From Leptobrachium leishanense (lineage: Eukaryota > Chordata > Amphibia > Anura > Megophryidae), in assembly GCA_009667805.1 (NCBI GenBank), contig CM019067.1, positions 245,989,721 through 246,053,720 on the forward strand: DNA of 64,000 nucleotides, in the 5' to 3' direction. The position numbers were made by a program, and so were the translations under genes. Shown here one piece after another: positions 33,591 through 45,316 of this stretch (positions are counted from its first letter, which is position 1; each line of letters opens with the position of its first letter). The notes beneath the pieces were generated by a model, which made no database searches, had not been told where the DNA came from, and saw nothing but the letters and a program-made list of their open reading frames with translations.

Positions 33591-35883
33591 CAGGGCCGAA
33601 TTAAGGGTATCATGGGCCTGGTGCTGAGGATTTCAGTGGGCCTTTTCATTGATACCGAGACAATAATTGGTCCGCACTGCTTTCTCATTTAGAGAGTCAG
33701 GCGGCACACTGTGTATGTCATACTATGCCAATGTCAGAGCGACTGGGAGACCGGACTGGTGACTCTGACATGGTGTGCTATGAGGCATAGCACGACTTGC
33801 AATGCACCGGATCACAAGCCTTCTGCTGGATTAGAGCGCGTGGCCCATATATCAGTCACTCACTGCCTGGTGGCAGACTGACAGTACTTGGGGCAGGGCC
33901 CCCCCAATGATTGAAATCTGTATGGATATTTACAGTTTGTTGTACATAATTTAGTTATAGCATTGCGATGGAACATGACATAATAATATATTATGGGCCC
34001 TATTACGCTCTTGGCGTTAAAACGCTTGGACGTTTAAAACGCTTTAACGCTGGATTACAATGCAGGTGCAAAAAATGCTGCCTGTATTGTTATTGAGCGT
34101 AGCAATGCTGGATGCTTGCGGCAGCGCTGAGCGCAGCCGTGAGCATCTACTCGCTGGAGCCTCGCGAGATCTGGCCGGTCGGCGTAGGGATATACAGGGA
34201 GAGACTGGGGGTACTTTTTCCCCCAGTCTTTCCCTGCTCCCGCCGGACAGAGGAGGCGGTTGGAGCTGCGGGATAGAGGGTGAGTATGTGGTTTTTTTGG
34301 GGGTTTTTTAAGCTGGTGTTAACACCAAGTCCTGGCTCTGGTTAACTTTGCGCTAACCAGAGCCGGACGTTAATCAGCGCTGAGACATTGTAATACCAGC
34401 GCTGATTAACACTTTGCGCTCCCCATGTTAAACATAGGGAGCACAAAGTACAGTAACCTCGCGCTAACGGGTTTTTTAACCCGTTTGCGTTTGGATTGTA
34501 ATATGCGGTAAATATCGCGGCAAACGTTAATGCTCATGCAAGTGAGCGTTAACGTTTGCGTTAGGGATGTAATAGTGCCCTATGAGTCTGCTGAAAACAG
34601 GATATATAATATGTCTAGGTCTATAATAAAACGTGACTTGAAAACACGTTTAAACGTGACGTGCACAAAATGGTGAGTGGTGACAGGCTGGAGTGGCAGA
34701 CTGATGGTGGCAGTGCCTGCTGGTTCCAGCTCCAGACATCCCAACCTGCAAAAACTCATTTCAGGGACCCCCCCTCCTCCTCCCCCCTTTTGATGCAGTC
34801 TCTGATAGGTTTCAATAAGCAGAACACAAAAAAATTATGGGAAAAGAGTTATGTCCAGGAGTTTACTATCTGAGAGCCGAAGAAAATGACGACAGTAAGA
34901 CAAAGTTGGGGTGGACTTAAAATAGGATTGATGGAGGACTAGGATGGACAAAGAGAACCCTTGGGCAGAACCTCCATTTTCCGGTGGACTGCAACTCCCA
35001 TGATGCTCAGCCAGGGGATGGCTACACTGGTGCCAATGAGCTTGCTATAGTGACTGCCCTGCCCTCTGCCTTTTTAAATAATTCATTCTGTGCCTCCCTC
35101 CATGATATGACACCAGTCCTACCTGCATGGGGCATATAGTGATCACTGCACAGCCCCCCTCCCCCTCACTATCATACCTGCGGGAAAAGCTTGTACAGGC
35201 CAGGGTGTCCACACTGCAGTTCAGGTTCCCCTGGTCTGGCGTCTTTTTGGTCTTCTCCTCCCAGCTCCTCTGCATGACTGCACACACACACACAGCCCAG
35301 GGCCCACCAGCCGGAAGCCAGGCTGTTTACTGCACTTTAAAGAGTCAGCAGGTATCACAGCACAGGCGCCCGTCTGCTTTGATTGAGAGTGTGTGTGCAG
35401 GCAGGGTGAGATACCCTGTGACAGTGTGCAGCTTCTACCGATCTGCCCCAGCCAGCCCTGTACACCATCGGATCCCTGCAGGACAGGTCTCTCCAACTTC
35501 TTCTCCATGTGCTGGGCTGCCGCTGGTTCCAAGGCAGGCAACACACTGTGCAGGCTGTGCGTATTCATCTGCACGCCTGCGCACTGATAAGCCCCCCCCC
35601 CTGTAACTAAATGAACTGGCACGTGCAGGCGGGGCACGTGACATGTCACGTATTGACCACCTCCGCTCCGTGCACCATGGCCTGTCAAATCTCCTGCCAC
35701 ACTCGAGGGCCGGGCCGCATCGTCCGGATCCAGCGGCTGACTCGACCTCGCACTGTGTGGCAGGCCTATCAGCTGACCAGCAGCTCAACTTCGGTCAGCG
35801 ACTCGTCTTGGCAGCTGTGGGCCTATTTTCAGAATGGGGCCTGGAGCGGCTGCTCCATCCGCCCCTATGTTAATCCAGCCCTG
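33591..35883. mobile_element. Non-autonomous hAT element, 2.3 kb, perfect 8-bp TSD
   Basis: Left end CAGGGCCGAATTAAGGG; the right end complement is CAGGGCTGGATTAACA. The octamer GCTGTGAT is present at both borders (33583-33590 and 35884-35891), a textbook hAT duplication. A 3-bp-TSD element is nested at 33995-34580. The right part (34900-35880) is GC-richer than its surroundings and has open frames up to 159 codons on both strands, with no transposase motif or BED zinc finger; they are judged spurious. Confidence 0.85.
33995..34580. mobile_element. GGGCCCTATTAC element nested in hAT
   Basis: Left end GGGCCCTATTACGCTC; the right end complement is GGGCACTATTACATCCC; TAT on both sides (33992-33994, 34581-34583). 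The interior contains the core motif 'ctccccatgttaaacata' then 'gggagcac' and a block closely matching 36185-36643 in reverse orientation. No coding capacity. It is younger than the hAT it interrupts. Confidence 0.78.
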
Positions 35884-36041
35884 GCTGTGATGACTTCTAT
35901 GTAATGAGTAGACTGAGGGAGTACAAACAGGAACAGACTTTATTCTTAGACTTCTGTGCAAGAACTGATACAACTTCCTGTGACCTATTTCCTGTTCAGG
36001 TTTTACATTACAGGACTTATCGATGACCAATACATTGAGGC

Positions 36042-36180
36042 TGCGGTCACACAAGCGCACTGATTGCACACAGTGCGTCCATTAAGGAACGTGTCAGACG
36101 AACACAGTGATCACTTCTGTGTTGCCGCACAGTTTAGCGTCCGTTGTAGCATAGAATCATGAGCAATAGGGACCCACACA
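36042..36180. repeat. GTCAGACGAACAC-family terminus, left piece
   Basis: 36087-36165 (GTGTCAGACGAACACAGTGA onward) is the approximate reverse complement of 37044-37125, including the phrase 'atagaatcatgagcaat'. The two pieces therefore look like the opposed ends of one element, separated by later insertions at 36185-36643 and 36660 onward. A similar orphan end is at 7142. Confidence 0.55.
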
Positions 36181-36184
36181 CTAA

Positions 36185-36643
36185 GGGCCCTATTACACTC
36201 TGCACGCTAACGGTAGCGCTCACATGGTTGAGCATTAACGTTTTTTGCAGTGTTTAGGGCATATTACAATCCAAACACAAACGGGTTAAAAAACCCATTT
36301 GCGTTTGGGACCTTGCGCTTCTCAGCGCGAGGTCACTGCACTTTGCGTTCCCTATACTTAACATGGGGAGCGCAAAGTGTTAATCAGCGCTGGTATTACA
36401 ATGTCCCAGCGCTGATTAACGCCTGGCTCTAGTCAACGAAAAGTTAACCAGAGCCAGGACCTGGTGTTAACGGATTCCGCTTCTGCAGAATCCGTTAACA
36501 CCAGCTTGAAAAAATAAAAAAACGCATCACATACTCACCCTGTGTCCCGCGGCAAGGACTGCGGCTCCGGTCACCTCCTCCGGCCGGCGGGAGCAGGGAA
36601 AGACAGGGGGAAAAAGTCCCCCCTGTGTCTCCCAGCGTATCAC
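36185..36643. mobile_element. GGGCCCTATTAC element, truncated right end
   Basis: Starts GGGCCCTATTACACTCTGC after TAA and runs as the reverse of the 33995-34580 copy through the core motif (36344-36379, 'ccctatacttaacat' then 'ggggagcgc') and the 'tactcacc..cgggagcagggaaag' block. It stops near 36643 without its terminal repeat, where the next element starts. Confidence 0.68.
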
Positions 36644-36659
36644 AAAAGAGCGTAAATGT

Positions 36660-37130
36660 TTTAGGCTAGAGTCAGATGAACGCAGTCTGAACGCACTCGG
36701 CGTGCGTGCACAACGGACAGACGTACTGACGGAAGATACTGTAGACACTGCACGGTCCGTTTTTGTTGACGGACGTAGAAATAAAAAGGGAATTATGGGA
36801 AACAAAATGAATATGAAAAATGCTAAAAATTTGAAAAGGATATGAAAAGACATTTTGTGCGTCAAGGTGCTGGACGTTGCAAATGCGCTGCGTCTGACAT
36901 CTCTTCACTCACATAGAATGCTACGCAGACGTGGCGAACTCTGCGCGTCCGTGGTAGCGGTTTTACGTCCTTGCCTAACTTGCGTCCGTTTGCCACGTGC
37001 GTTGTGCGTGCGCAGTTTGGTGCGCACGTACTTAGTGTTTGGGTATTGCTCATGATTCTATGCTACGACGGACGTTAAACTGTGTGGCAACACGGACGTG
37101 ATCATTGTGCTCGTCTGACACTGGCTTTAA
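36660..37130. mobile_element. AGGCTAGAGTCAGATGAACGC foldback element
   Basis: Left end AGGCTAGAGTCAGATGAACG; the right end complement is AAAGCCAGTGTCAGACGAGC. The arms carry 'acggacgt' and 'gtgcgtgc' strings in both directions. Frames up to 112 codons have no motif. Target duplication not resolved because it abuts another truncated element. Confidence 0.6.
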
Positions 37131-38126
37131 CACTAGAGATTTCACAACAAAAATGAAATATATCACAGGTGCAATGTTGCTTTTATAGCATATGATTCAA
37201 TACATGAACGCTTCATATTTTTTCTATGTATTAATTATATATATATATATTAGGGTTCAGAGTATCACGTCCTAAACTACTAGCAATGCCAAAAAGTTAT
37301 TCACTACTTTTGATCTGATCAACTCCCTCAAATTATCACACTGACTTCCTCACACCCCCAACCCTCAACTCTCTCTAGGTAAGTTTGCTAGTGGCAATTT
37401 TGAGCCCTTTATGTGTATACTGTATATACCCCCCCAAAAAAAATTCAGAGCTACAGAGTATGTGATAAAGTCATAAAGTTAAGGTCATAAAGGAAGTCTT
37501 TATTAGACTTTTACAGCATATGAGTTCACCGTGAGTGGATAATTGAATGGATGGTACTTATGACTACATACTACATGCGGCTGATGTGGGAGCAGTAAAG
37601 CGGGAAGTGTCCAGCTGTAAGGAAAATACGAGCAGTGGCCACACAGAAGCAGCAACTACGAGCAGCAGGTGGGGACAGCTCCCAATATACCACCACCATG
37701 TGAGAGAAATTCTTGGGGTACCCAAAATGCACAACGCATCTCTCCAAATGAGAGAAGTTGCCATTGGGTGGGAGAAGCAGTTGCTGAATGAAAGAGGCAG
37801 CAACACGCAGCTAACAGGTAGGAGAAATGCCAGCATAAATTGCTGGAAGAGATTGAATTTGGCAGTTGCACCAAGTATTTGCCATAAAATGGTGTGTGCT
37901 GCCCAGCAGTTGTCCAGTCAAGTGGTGACACTCCATGTAGTTAACTATCTGGTTGAGCAGTGGACTATTAACAGGGAGGGATTATGAAATAGTAGATTAG
38001 GCTTCTGAACTGGTTAAAGGGGAATTAGGGTAATTGGCATTGCATGAGGAAATAGAGGACTGCTACAGCCATAGAAAAGAACAAAAGAAATCTACATGGT
38101 GACCATCCCTTCCAATAGACAACATT
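37131..38126. other. Unassigned non-coding DNA
   Basis: A 146-codon frame at 37547-37987 is the longest non-repeat frame here. It has no recognised motif, an ordinary composition for chance frames, and no supporting splice or promoter signal, so it is not called. A short TA run is at 37237-37250. Confidence 0.45.
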
Positions 38127-38127
38127 A

Positions 38128-39470
38128 ACCCCTTCACTACCAAGTAATTTCTACATAAAACCACTGTCAAAAACCATAGTTACATAGTTACACAGGTGGA
38201 AAAAAGACGTGCGTCCATCGGGTTCAGCCTTTAACACATTACCTACTGCTGTTGATCCAAAAGAAGGCAAAAAACCCCAGTCTGAAGCGTTTGCCAATAT
38301 GCAACACACCGGGAAAAAATTCCTTCTCGACCCCAGAATGGCGTCAGATTTCTCCTTGGATCAAGCAGCTTTTACCCACATATTAAATAATATAACTCTT
38401 AATATTATGTTTTTACAGGACGTCATCCAGTCATTGTTTAAAAGTCTGAACAGTCTCTGCCCCAACCACCTCAACAGGCAGAGAAATCCACAGCTTTATT
38501 GTTCTCGCCTTAAAATAACCCTTCCTGTGCTTTAGACTGTGTGTCCTGTGCATAAGACTCTTAATGAAAAGGTTTCCAGACAATGGTTTATAATGGCCCC
38601 GTATATATTTATCTGAAGTTATCAGATCCCCTCTAAGGCGCTATTTCTCTAAACTGAACAGGTTTAAGCTTGTTAGTCTTTCCTCATAACTTAAATCTTC
38701 CATTTCCCTTATTAATTTAGTTGTCCGTCTCTGTACTCCTTCTAGCGCTATAATATCCTTTTTTAAGACAAGTGCCCAAAATTGCACGGCAAATTCAAGG
38801 TGCGGCCTGACCATTGATTTATACAGAGGCAAAATTATGTTTTCATCCCGAGAGTGAATTCCCCTTTTAATGCATGCCAATACCTTACTGGCCTTAGCGG
38901 CTGCTGTTTGACATTGGGCATTGTTACTTAGTTTATATTCTATGACTATTCCCATACCTTCTCCTGCTTTGATTTCCCTAACTCTGTACCATATAGGACA
39001 TAAGCGGTTTGTGTGTTCTTCACTTCAAACTGCATAACCTTGCATTTATCTACATTAAACTTAATTTGCCATTTAAGTGCCCAGCCCCCCAATCTATCTA
39101 AAGCCCTCTGCAGCGAAGTAACATCCTGCTCACATTGTATTACTTTACCTAGTTTGCATTGCAGTGGCATTTTGAAAAACGCATTTCTTTATTTATACAG
39201 GAAAATATCACTGGGGATAATTCTCTATATATTTTTTTACTGTAGTAACCCTATGTGACAGGTAGACATTGCCATCTACTGGCCGGAAAGGGATACTGCA
39301 GCTGGGGGCAACATGCCCCACCAGTAGCCATATATGTTTTGGACTTTGCTTCCCAGTATTTGTATCTGTTGTACACACAGCAATGTCCAATTCTCACTTT
39401 TCTGCTAAAGATAGCAATCCCCCTCAAAAAAACATTTACATTCCTGTGCCTGCTGTGGGATTAGGTGGTC
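38128..39470. mobile_element. TTAA MITE (CACTACCAAGT family) split by CR1
   Basis: 38128 onward (CCCCTTCACTACCAAGTAAT after TTAA) matches the left end of the 13076 copy up to 'actgtcaaaaacca'. The match resumes near 39160 with 'cagtggcattttgaaaaacg' and continues through 'ttgccatctactgg'. The intervening 1 kb is a reverse-oriented CR1-like 3' end. The right terminus is not clearly found, so the end is approximate. Confidence 0.6.
38172..39163 (-). pseudogene. CR1-like LINE 3' end with RT C-terminus, reverse
   Basis: The minus strand shows LQRALDRLGGWALKWQIKFN and VDKCKVMQF (reverse-transcriptase palm/thumb), then the conserved MVRPHLEFAVQFWALVLKKD and LEGVQRRTTKLIREMEDLSY, ending SLNLFSLEK. 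A frameshift or stop near 38950 splits it. The 3' untranslated part runs to 38172 with the tail 'gtaactatgtaactat'. It is 5'-truncated by insertion into a MITE. The tail differs from the 'tttctatg' tail of the 45317 element, so at least two CR1-like subfamilies are present. Confidence 0.78.
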
Positions 39471-40001
39471 TTCCACTGCCACAACAGAGTACTTAAGCCC
39501 TTGCAACTGTCATTCCTTTCATAGATACATGTCTTCCTGACAAGAGCAACTACAGACATAAATGGAAACGCCAGATAATCAGTGCAGTGCTATGTCATTC
39601 ATCCTAAAAGGGAGCACTGTCCATCTAGGATGAAGCCTTTTTCCCCAATGTAAGAGGGCTTTACAACCTTTAATTTATGTCATGGAGTGACCCCCTTAAT
39701 CCTTTCCTGACAGCAATTTAATCCTGTAACACCCATAAAATTAAGTATCTGTTATCACTTTTCCCTCAGTTAAACACCTTTCTGATTCAGCTCCTGAATC
39801 CTTGTAAATGTGTAACATTTCACTATAAACCCTCAGCACCCTCGGGCGTCCTATTTGTTATAAGATTGCAAACAAACTGGAATCCTGTTCCCAAGCACAG
39901 GAGATGAATGGCAGGAACTACCTCCTCATAAAAAATAAAATAAAATCTATGCAAGTGTGCATAATTTACTTCATACAGGTGAGCACTCATGTCATCAGAA
40001 C
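39471..40001. other. Unassigned non-coding DNA
   Basis: Nothing recognised; possibly the worn right part of the preceding MITE. Confidence 0.4.
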
Positions 40002-40309
40002 TAGGGATAGAACGATATCATTTTTCCAGTGCCGATACCGATACTTCCTATTATCAACCATCTTTCAGGCCGATAACCGATATCAGGTACCGTTATTCTG
40101 TACATAGAAATTGTGATTTTTTTCCCCCAAAAATTTCAAAAAATCTGGCGTCAAAATTGTAAACATTAAAACAACTGAGAAAAATAAAGTGCTTCCAAAA
40201 TAATATAGCTTTCCAGAACACCGAAAAATGGCAAAGATTGTACTGTGCTAAGCTTTGATGCGTGTTTCTCTCTTTTCGGGACACTGTTTTGTATGCCTTC
40301 TATTTTCAT
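40002..40309. mobile_element. TAGGGATAGAACGATATC hAT-like fragment
   Basis: Begins TAGGGATAGAACGATATCAT and contains GCCGATACCGATAC, the same strings as the adjoining complete element, and is interrupted by it at 40310. No right end was found, so it is a partial relative. Confidence 0.5.
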
Positions 40310-41091
40310 TAGGGATGCCCCGATACCGATACTAGTTTCGGTATCGGTGCTGATACCGCCATTTTCACGAGTACTTTGTGCAAATGCTCCGATACCGCCC
40401 CCGATACCCGGAAGCCAGCGCTGGCCTGGCTTGACGGTTTCCGAAGGGCTGGGGCAGCTGTCCAAATGCATTAAAAGCATTCAGCCAGCGTTTCCCTCTG
40501 GCTGGCTGCGTTACTGAGCGGTCACCTGACTGTGAAGGCTGTGATGCAGCCACCAGCCGTGATCTCGCGGGAGTTGCAAGATCTCGTGAGAGTGCATCAG
40601 CGCACTTTGGCCACTTGGTAACGCGGGCAGGCGGAGGGGAATGCTGGCCGAATGCTGTTAATGCATTCGGACAGTTGCCCCGGCATCTATCTGAGGTCTG
40701 CGGGTATGTCTGCCTGAGGACTGTAAGTATACATGTATCTGCGTGGGTATACATGTATATGAAGTCTGAGTGGGTATACATATATATGAGGTCTGACTGG
40801 GTAAACATATAGGAGTCTGAGTACGTCTAGCATATATATCTGAGATGAGGTGGGGGGTTTGTTTGTGTGTGTGGTCTGGGTGTGTGCAGGCAGTGGGTAA
40901 ATGGGGTGTCTGGCCATACATTACAATGTTAACATAAACTGGACAGGCTTTCAGCAAAATCCTAAATTATTTATTGGAAAGCAGTCACATGAATATAAAT
41001 AAAAATATCGGTACTCGGTATCTGTGAGTATGTGAAATAAAGTACCAGTACTCGTAGTCGGTCTTAAAAAAGTGATATCGGTGCAATCCTA
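40310..41091. mobile_element. TAGGGATGCCCCGATACCG element (hAT-like), 782 bp
   Basis: Left end TAGGGATGCCCCGATACCG; the right end complement is TAGGATTGCACCGATATCAC. Flanking octamers attttcat (40302-40309) and attttcaa (41092-41099) match at 7 of 8, supporting a hAT duplication. 'ggtatcgg/ccgatacc' pairs near the left end form a local hairpin. The region 40720-40820 holds a repeat of 'gtatacatgtat..gtctga' units. No transposase. Confidence 0.7.
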
Positions 41092-41099
41092 ATTTTCAA

Positions 41100-42158
41100 T
41101 AAAGAAAAATTTGAATAAAAAAAACTGATTCCAGTTTCGGTCTTGAGAAGAGAAAGTTGCTCTGTTTTTGTTCTTGTAGAAGCAAAGTAAGTCAAATCTT
41201 TGCAAGTAATAAATATATATTTTATAGCGCTGTGTCACTTTATTACTGCATATTTATACTTACATATTTTTAACTTTTGTTCTGCTTCTTCGTGGACTAT
41301 AACTGAGCGACAAATGTCAGGACTGGAGAGTGTCCAGAGGTAGAATTGTAAAACCTGTAAATAATCAACATTAATCTACCTTCTATTACATATTTATTAG
41401 TGTTATAAACAGGCAGATTACCTGGTCAGACATTCAAATGCATGTTGGCTAACACTGTTTAAAGGATCATCAGTTTGTGGTTATCTGTTTTCTTGTTTGA
41501 GTTTTTCATATGGTCAGTGTCCTGGCGAGACACTTTAATGTGCCTTTAGATTTATAAATGGCAACTTCCTACCCTACCACCATCAGGACACAAAGGAAAT
41601 CCTAAACATTTTCCTATCAGATTAATGGTTTGAAACAGGGAGGTTTGAGACTATACAGGATAAAACCAGGAAAATAGCACTAAAAGAAAGAGAAAAGGTT
41701 CCCACGGAAGTGATAAAGTTCATTTTATGTGAAGCTGCTCTGTTAACACGTATTGTTAGCAGTTATTGTTTTTAGTGGATTAGTAGTACACCAATGATAT
41801 GTGTTAAGTAAGGAATAACAAAACTTAGATCGGGGACCATGGGTTAACACACCACTACAACTGGAGAGTGTCCAGAAAGGCTCACATTCTCACTGTCATA
41901 TTAGTGAAAAAAGGAAAAATATATTGAAATCACCTCTTGAATTCCCAAAAGTACATTGTGGGACAAAGTATTTGTAAATAAAAATAACATGTAAAATTAA
42001 AAGATTTTACCATTTAGCTATGGTATATTATTTCATTAAAATCATGGGGAAAATTGCTTGAAAAATTGTCACTGATGTACACATTGGCCCTTTAACTATG
42101 ATGTAGGAGATGTAAACACACACACACACACATATATACATAAATATGTATATATATA
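41100..42158. other. Unassigned non-coding DNA
   Basis: Nothing recognised; a short CA/TA microsatellite is at 42117-42160. Confidence 0.45.
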
Positions 42159-42159
42159 T

Positions 42160-42540
42160 TAGGGCTGACACAACTAATCGATTAATCAACAACTAATTCA
42201 TAATGAGGATAATCGATAATGAAAATAGTTGTCAACTAATCGGCTGTTGATTAATCAATTTGTAAAGAGCACACACTGTTTAGAGTCAGACTGTGCTAAA
42301 CGTTATAACCTCATATTCTGCTTCGTCCTGTGCCACCACCTCAACCTGCCTGTCATCTCGTCTTTGGTCTGGAGCTTCCATTCTCTCCCTTTGGTCCGGT
42401 CCCTTCCCACAAACTCCCTCCCACACTCAGGTCTGCTCTTTTGCCCAAACCCACTTCCTCTCACACTTGAATCAAGTCCCTTGCCCAAACTCATTCCTTT
42501 CCACCTCCGGACCATCCTCCCACTCAGTTTGTTTGTGAAA
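42160..42540. mobile_element. TAGGGCTGACACAACTAATCG hAT-like fragment
   Basis: Begins TAGGGCTGACACAACTAATC and continues with repeated 'taatcgattaatc' and its complement, a pattern typical of vertebrate Ac-like hAT ends. The right end is not found. The 106-codon frame within it has no transposase motif. Confidence 0.5.
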
Positions 42541-42728
42541 TTAATATAAAGGGACACTCTAATAAGCTGAAGTGGTCATACTGCGTGGAGTGCCCCCCTT
42601 CTCAACCCTGATTTTGTGGTAGCATCATCATGTATATCTGAGCGTTTGTAGCAGCATTCGTTTGGGGAGAAAACAGACATGGGCTTAAGCTGCATACGCA
42701 GCATCAATCCATTACTGTGACCAGGTCC

Positions 42729-42731
<3 letters not shown>

Positions 42732-42762
<31 letters not shown>
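42732..42762. repeat. (TA)n microsatellite
   Basis: About 15 uninterrupted TA units between 'cctaca' and 'agaagag'. Confidence 0.9.
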
Positions 42763-42764
<2 letters not shown>

Positions 42765-42815
42765 AAGAGGGCAGAAAACAGGGAGATATCTGGAGTCACT
42801 CACTACTTTAGAGGG

Positions 42816-43284
42816 ATAAGATTCAGGGTGTAATAATTGCTGAAGATTTCTGTACAGTACAGATACAAGGTGTTACTGTAATTTCCATACACAGGCAGTA
42901 TGCTACATGCAGATATTATATTAATATTTTATTGGTATTTTTTGGAAGCTGCATTGCAAATAATCTCATTATGATCATTACAAATTCCTATAAGCATTAC
43001 ATATGACCATTTTTATTATCTAGCTTTCTCATGTTCACTGTAAATGACACAAAGGCCATTTCTGCCTGCATGCTAATAATGCAGACATTATGTGAAAATG
43101 TGCAAGATAAGGGGCACCATCTAGAGTTTAGAACTTTTCATCCCAGCAATTAAAATAACAATCTCTATGCAAAATCACAATTTTACCCCATATGTAATTG
43201 TTAAATATGTATCCTATGTTTCTAATAAATCTTATGATAATATTTTTTTCAGCAAACGTTTGCTTGGTAGTGAAGGGGGTCAAA
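42816..43284. mobile_element. TTAA-family fragment related to 19127-19946
   Basis: Shares in order 'ctgtacagtacagatacaag', 'gtaatttccatacacaggca' and 'ggggcaccatctagag' with 19420-19745, and ends in 'gcttggtagtgaaggggg', the family right terminus. The expected TTAA is lost on the right (GTCAAA) and the left end is missing. Confidence 0.6.
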
Positions 43285-44265
43285 AGCCTAATCATTGTAG
43301 GAGAAGTGCTAGAAGCAAACAATGCAGTTTTTCCAAATGTGCTTCTGTAATAACATAAGTAAACATGAGCTTTTGGGGTCTGACACAGTATTGTATATTC
43401 ATTTAACGTTTCAGACACACATTACAGTTTTCCCAGATAAGCCCCGTGGTGTTTGACTTCGGGTAAAGCACAATCCCTCTGGGAGAAAAGGTTTGTTAAA
43501 GTTAAACAGGGTGATTTTGCAATTAATCATCCCAAACCTAACAACGCCATCATAATAACAAGACAAGCGAATTGTCTGTTTTCCTTTTTTCTTATGTCCG
43601 AATATGTTTATACCTGTGGATGTCAGGACTGTCACATTCCTAATAAAATTTGGAAACATAGAAATTTTATGTTTTTTTTGGAGCAGAGAATGCAAACAAT
43701 GTGGGGGCCTGAATATGGTGTAAAATAAAATAGAAAAAAAGCAAACACCAAACTTGTGACAGTGTGCAAATACATAGATAAGGTAGACATAACAAGACTG
43801 ATGGATCCAAAGACATACATGTATACTGTCTGGTTCAGATTTAAGAGAGATCCCTTTATTCCAGAAATCACTCCATCACTCCCTTTTGTATGAAGATATT
43901 CTCATTGGAATACATCCCACTACTGCATTACAAGGACTGGGCAGCACGGAAGTAATTGAACTATGGTATCCTTTCCATTTGTTTATATTTACATACAATG
44001 AACATTGTCGGCCATGATGAACAACAGAAATATAGAAACAGAAAATAACTGGAAAAATTACTTTTGCATAGAAATGGCAGATGAGGAGGATATGGCTAAA
44101 GTGAGTATACAATGAAGAAACCCCATCATATTATGTCAGTATCTCTGTGAGGATGATGGCACAATAGACACTGGATACTCAGGATACAAAGGTGTGTCGG
44201 AGGTTGAAACATAATAATGTTCTTCTGACTCTGAGTGGTCATGCTGATCTGAGTGTCCTCTCCTT
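43285..44265. other. Unassigned non-coding DNA
   Basis: Several frames of 75-95 codons, none with a motif. Nothing else recognised. Confidence 0.45.
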
Positions 44266-44269
44266 CACC

Positions 44270-44600
44270 ACCCCACCAAATCCCACTGATAAAGGGGAAG
44301 ATGAACATGATTAAGGGGGAAATGGACATGATAAGATGGAGTTGAACACGAAAAGAATGTAGGGAAATGGACATGAAAAAGGGGGCAGATGGACATGATA
44401 AAGTGGGGAGATGGACATGATAAAGGGGGAGATGGACATGATAAAGGAAAGGAGGGGAAATGGACTTGGAAGGGGGATAATATACATGGAAAGAAGGGAG
44501 GGGGAGAAAATGGACATGAGAAGGGGTGAAAGAGAGGAAGAGGATGAAAATGGGTAGAGAGGAAGACAATGGAAAAGAGGAAAATACTCTGCATGGAATG
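44270..44600. repeat. GA-rich minisatellite, unit about 20 bp
   Basis: Imperfect tandem units of the form 'ggagatggacatgataaag' repeated about a dozen times with drift. Purine bias opens long minus-strand frames (up to 147 codons, rich in Pro, Ser, His), which are artefacts of the repeat. Confidence 0.75.
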
Positions 44601-45066
44601 GGGACAGAGTGTGAGTATTAATAATCAGTTAAAATCGATAATTACAATAATTACAGATCATATATTTAGAAAAATATAAATGAAAGGTTTCATGAGATAT
44701 ATTGTTTCCCCTTTATATATATATTTTTAAAAACGTGTGTCTGTATCTATTATAATGAGTTATTTACCTGAGTTTGCTAGTAAAACTAAATTACCATTTC
44801 ACCAAATGATGCATGCGTAAAAAGCTCTGGTTTAACCACTGTCTCGCAGGTGTGTTTAGCCGGCTTCTCCCTGCATTGCTGACTCCTCATGAGGCCTTGA
44901 TCTAGAGTGACGGTTGCCCCCTGAGGCTCCTTTGCCTCAATCCGGACAGTCAGCACAGATGCTTGGTGGAGCCTGAAACAAGGCCGTGCTGCCAGACCAC
45001 TCTATGGCTCCCTATGGATGTTCACGCATGGCTGGTCTCCACCAATATGGTGGCTGTCCCATGAAC

Positions 45067-45225
45067 AGTGGTAGAGGCCAAAACAGTAATTGAATTTAAG
45101 CAGGCATGGGATAGGCATAAGGCTATCCTAAACAAAAGATAAATCCAGGTAAAGTATCCATGTAATTGGGCAGACTAGATGGGCCAAAAGGTTCTTATCT
45201 GCCAACATTTTTCTATGTTTCTATG
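45067..45225 (+). pseudogene. CR1-like LINE 3' end, short copy
   Basis: Begins within the coding end ('ggtagaggccaaaacagtaa' equals VEAKTVIEFK) and runs through the stop and the 3' UTR to the 'tttctatgtttctatg' tail. Same subfamily as the longer copy 90 bp downstream and as 23537-23832. 5'-truncated to about 160 bp. Confidence 0.72.
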
Positions 45226-45316
45226 AACCACTCTAATAACATCATTGGTATCTTCCTGAGGCAGGGAGGAGCCCTAAATGCCTTTTTCCATAAAATAAAC
45301 TTGAAAGGACTCCAGT

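Noticed and set aside
35127..35788. Overlapping 117-159-codon frames on both strands
   Set aside because: GC-rich interior of a non-autonomous hAT; no transposase or zinc-finger motif and equal openness on both strands.
37547..37987. 146-codon open frame
   Set aside because: No recognisable motif or codon signal, no splice or start context, and overlapping minus-strand frames of similar quality; judged chance.
44126..44594. 147-codon Pro/His/Ser-rich frame
   Set aside because: Minus strand of a GA-rich minisatellite.
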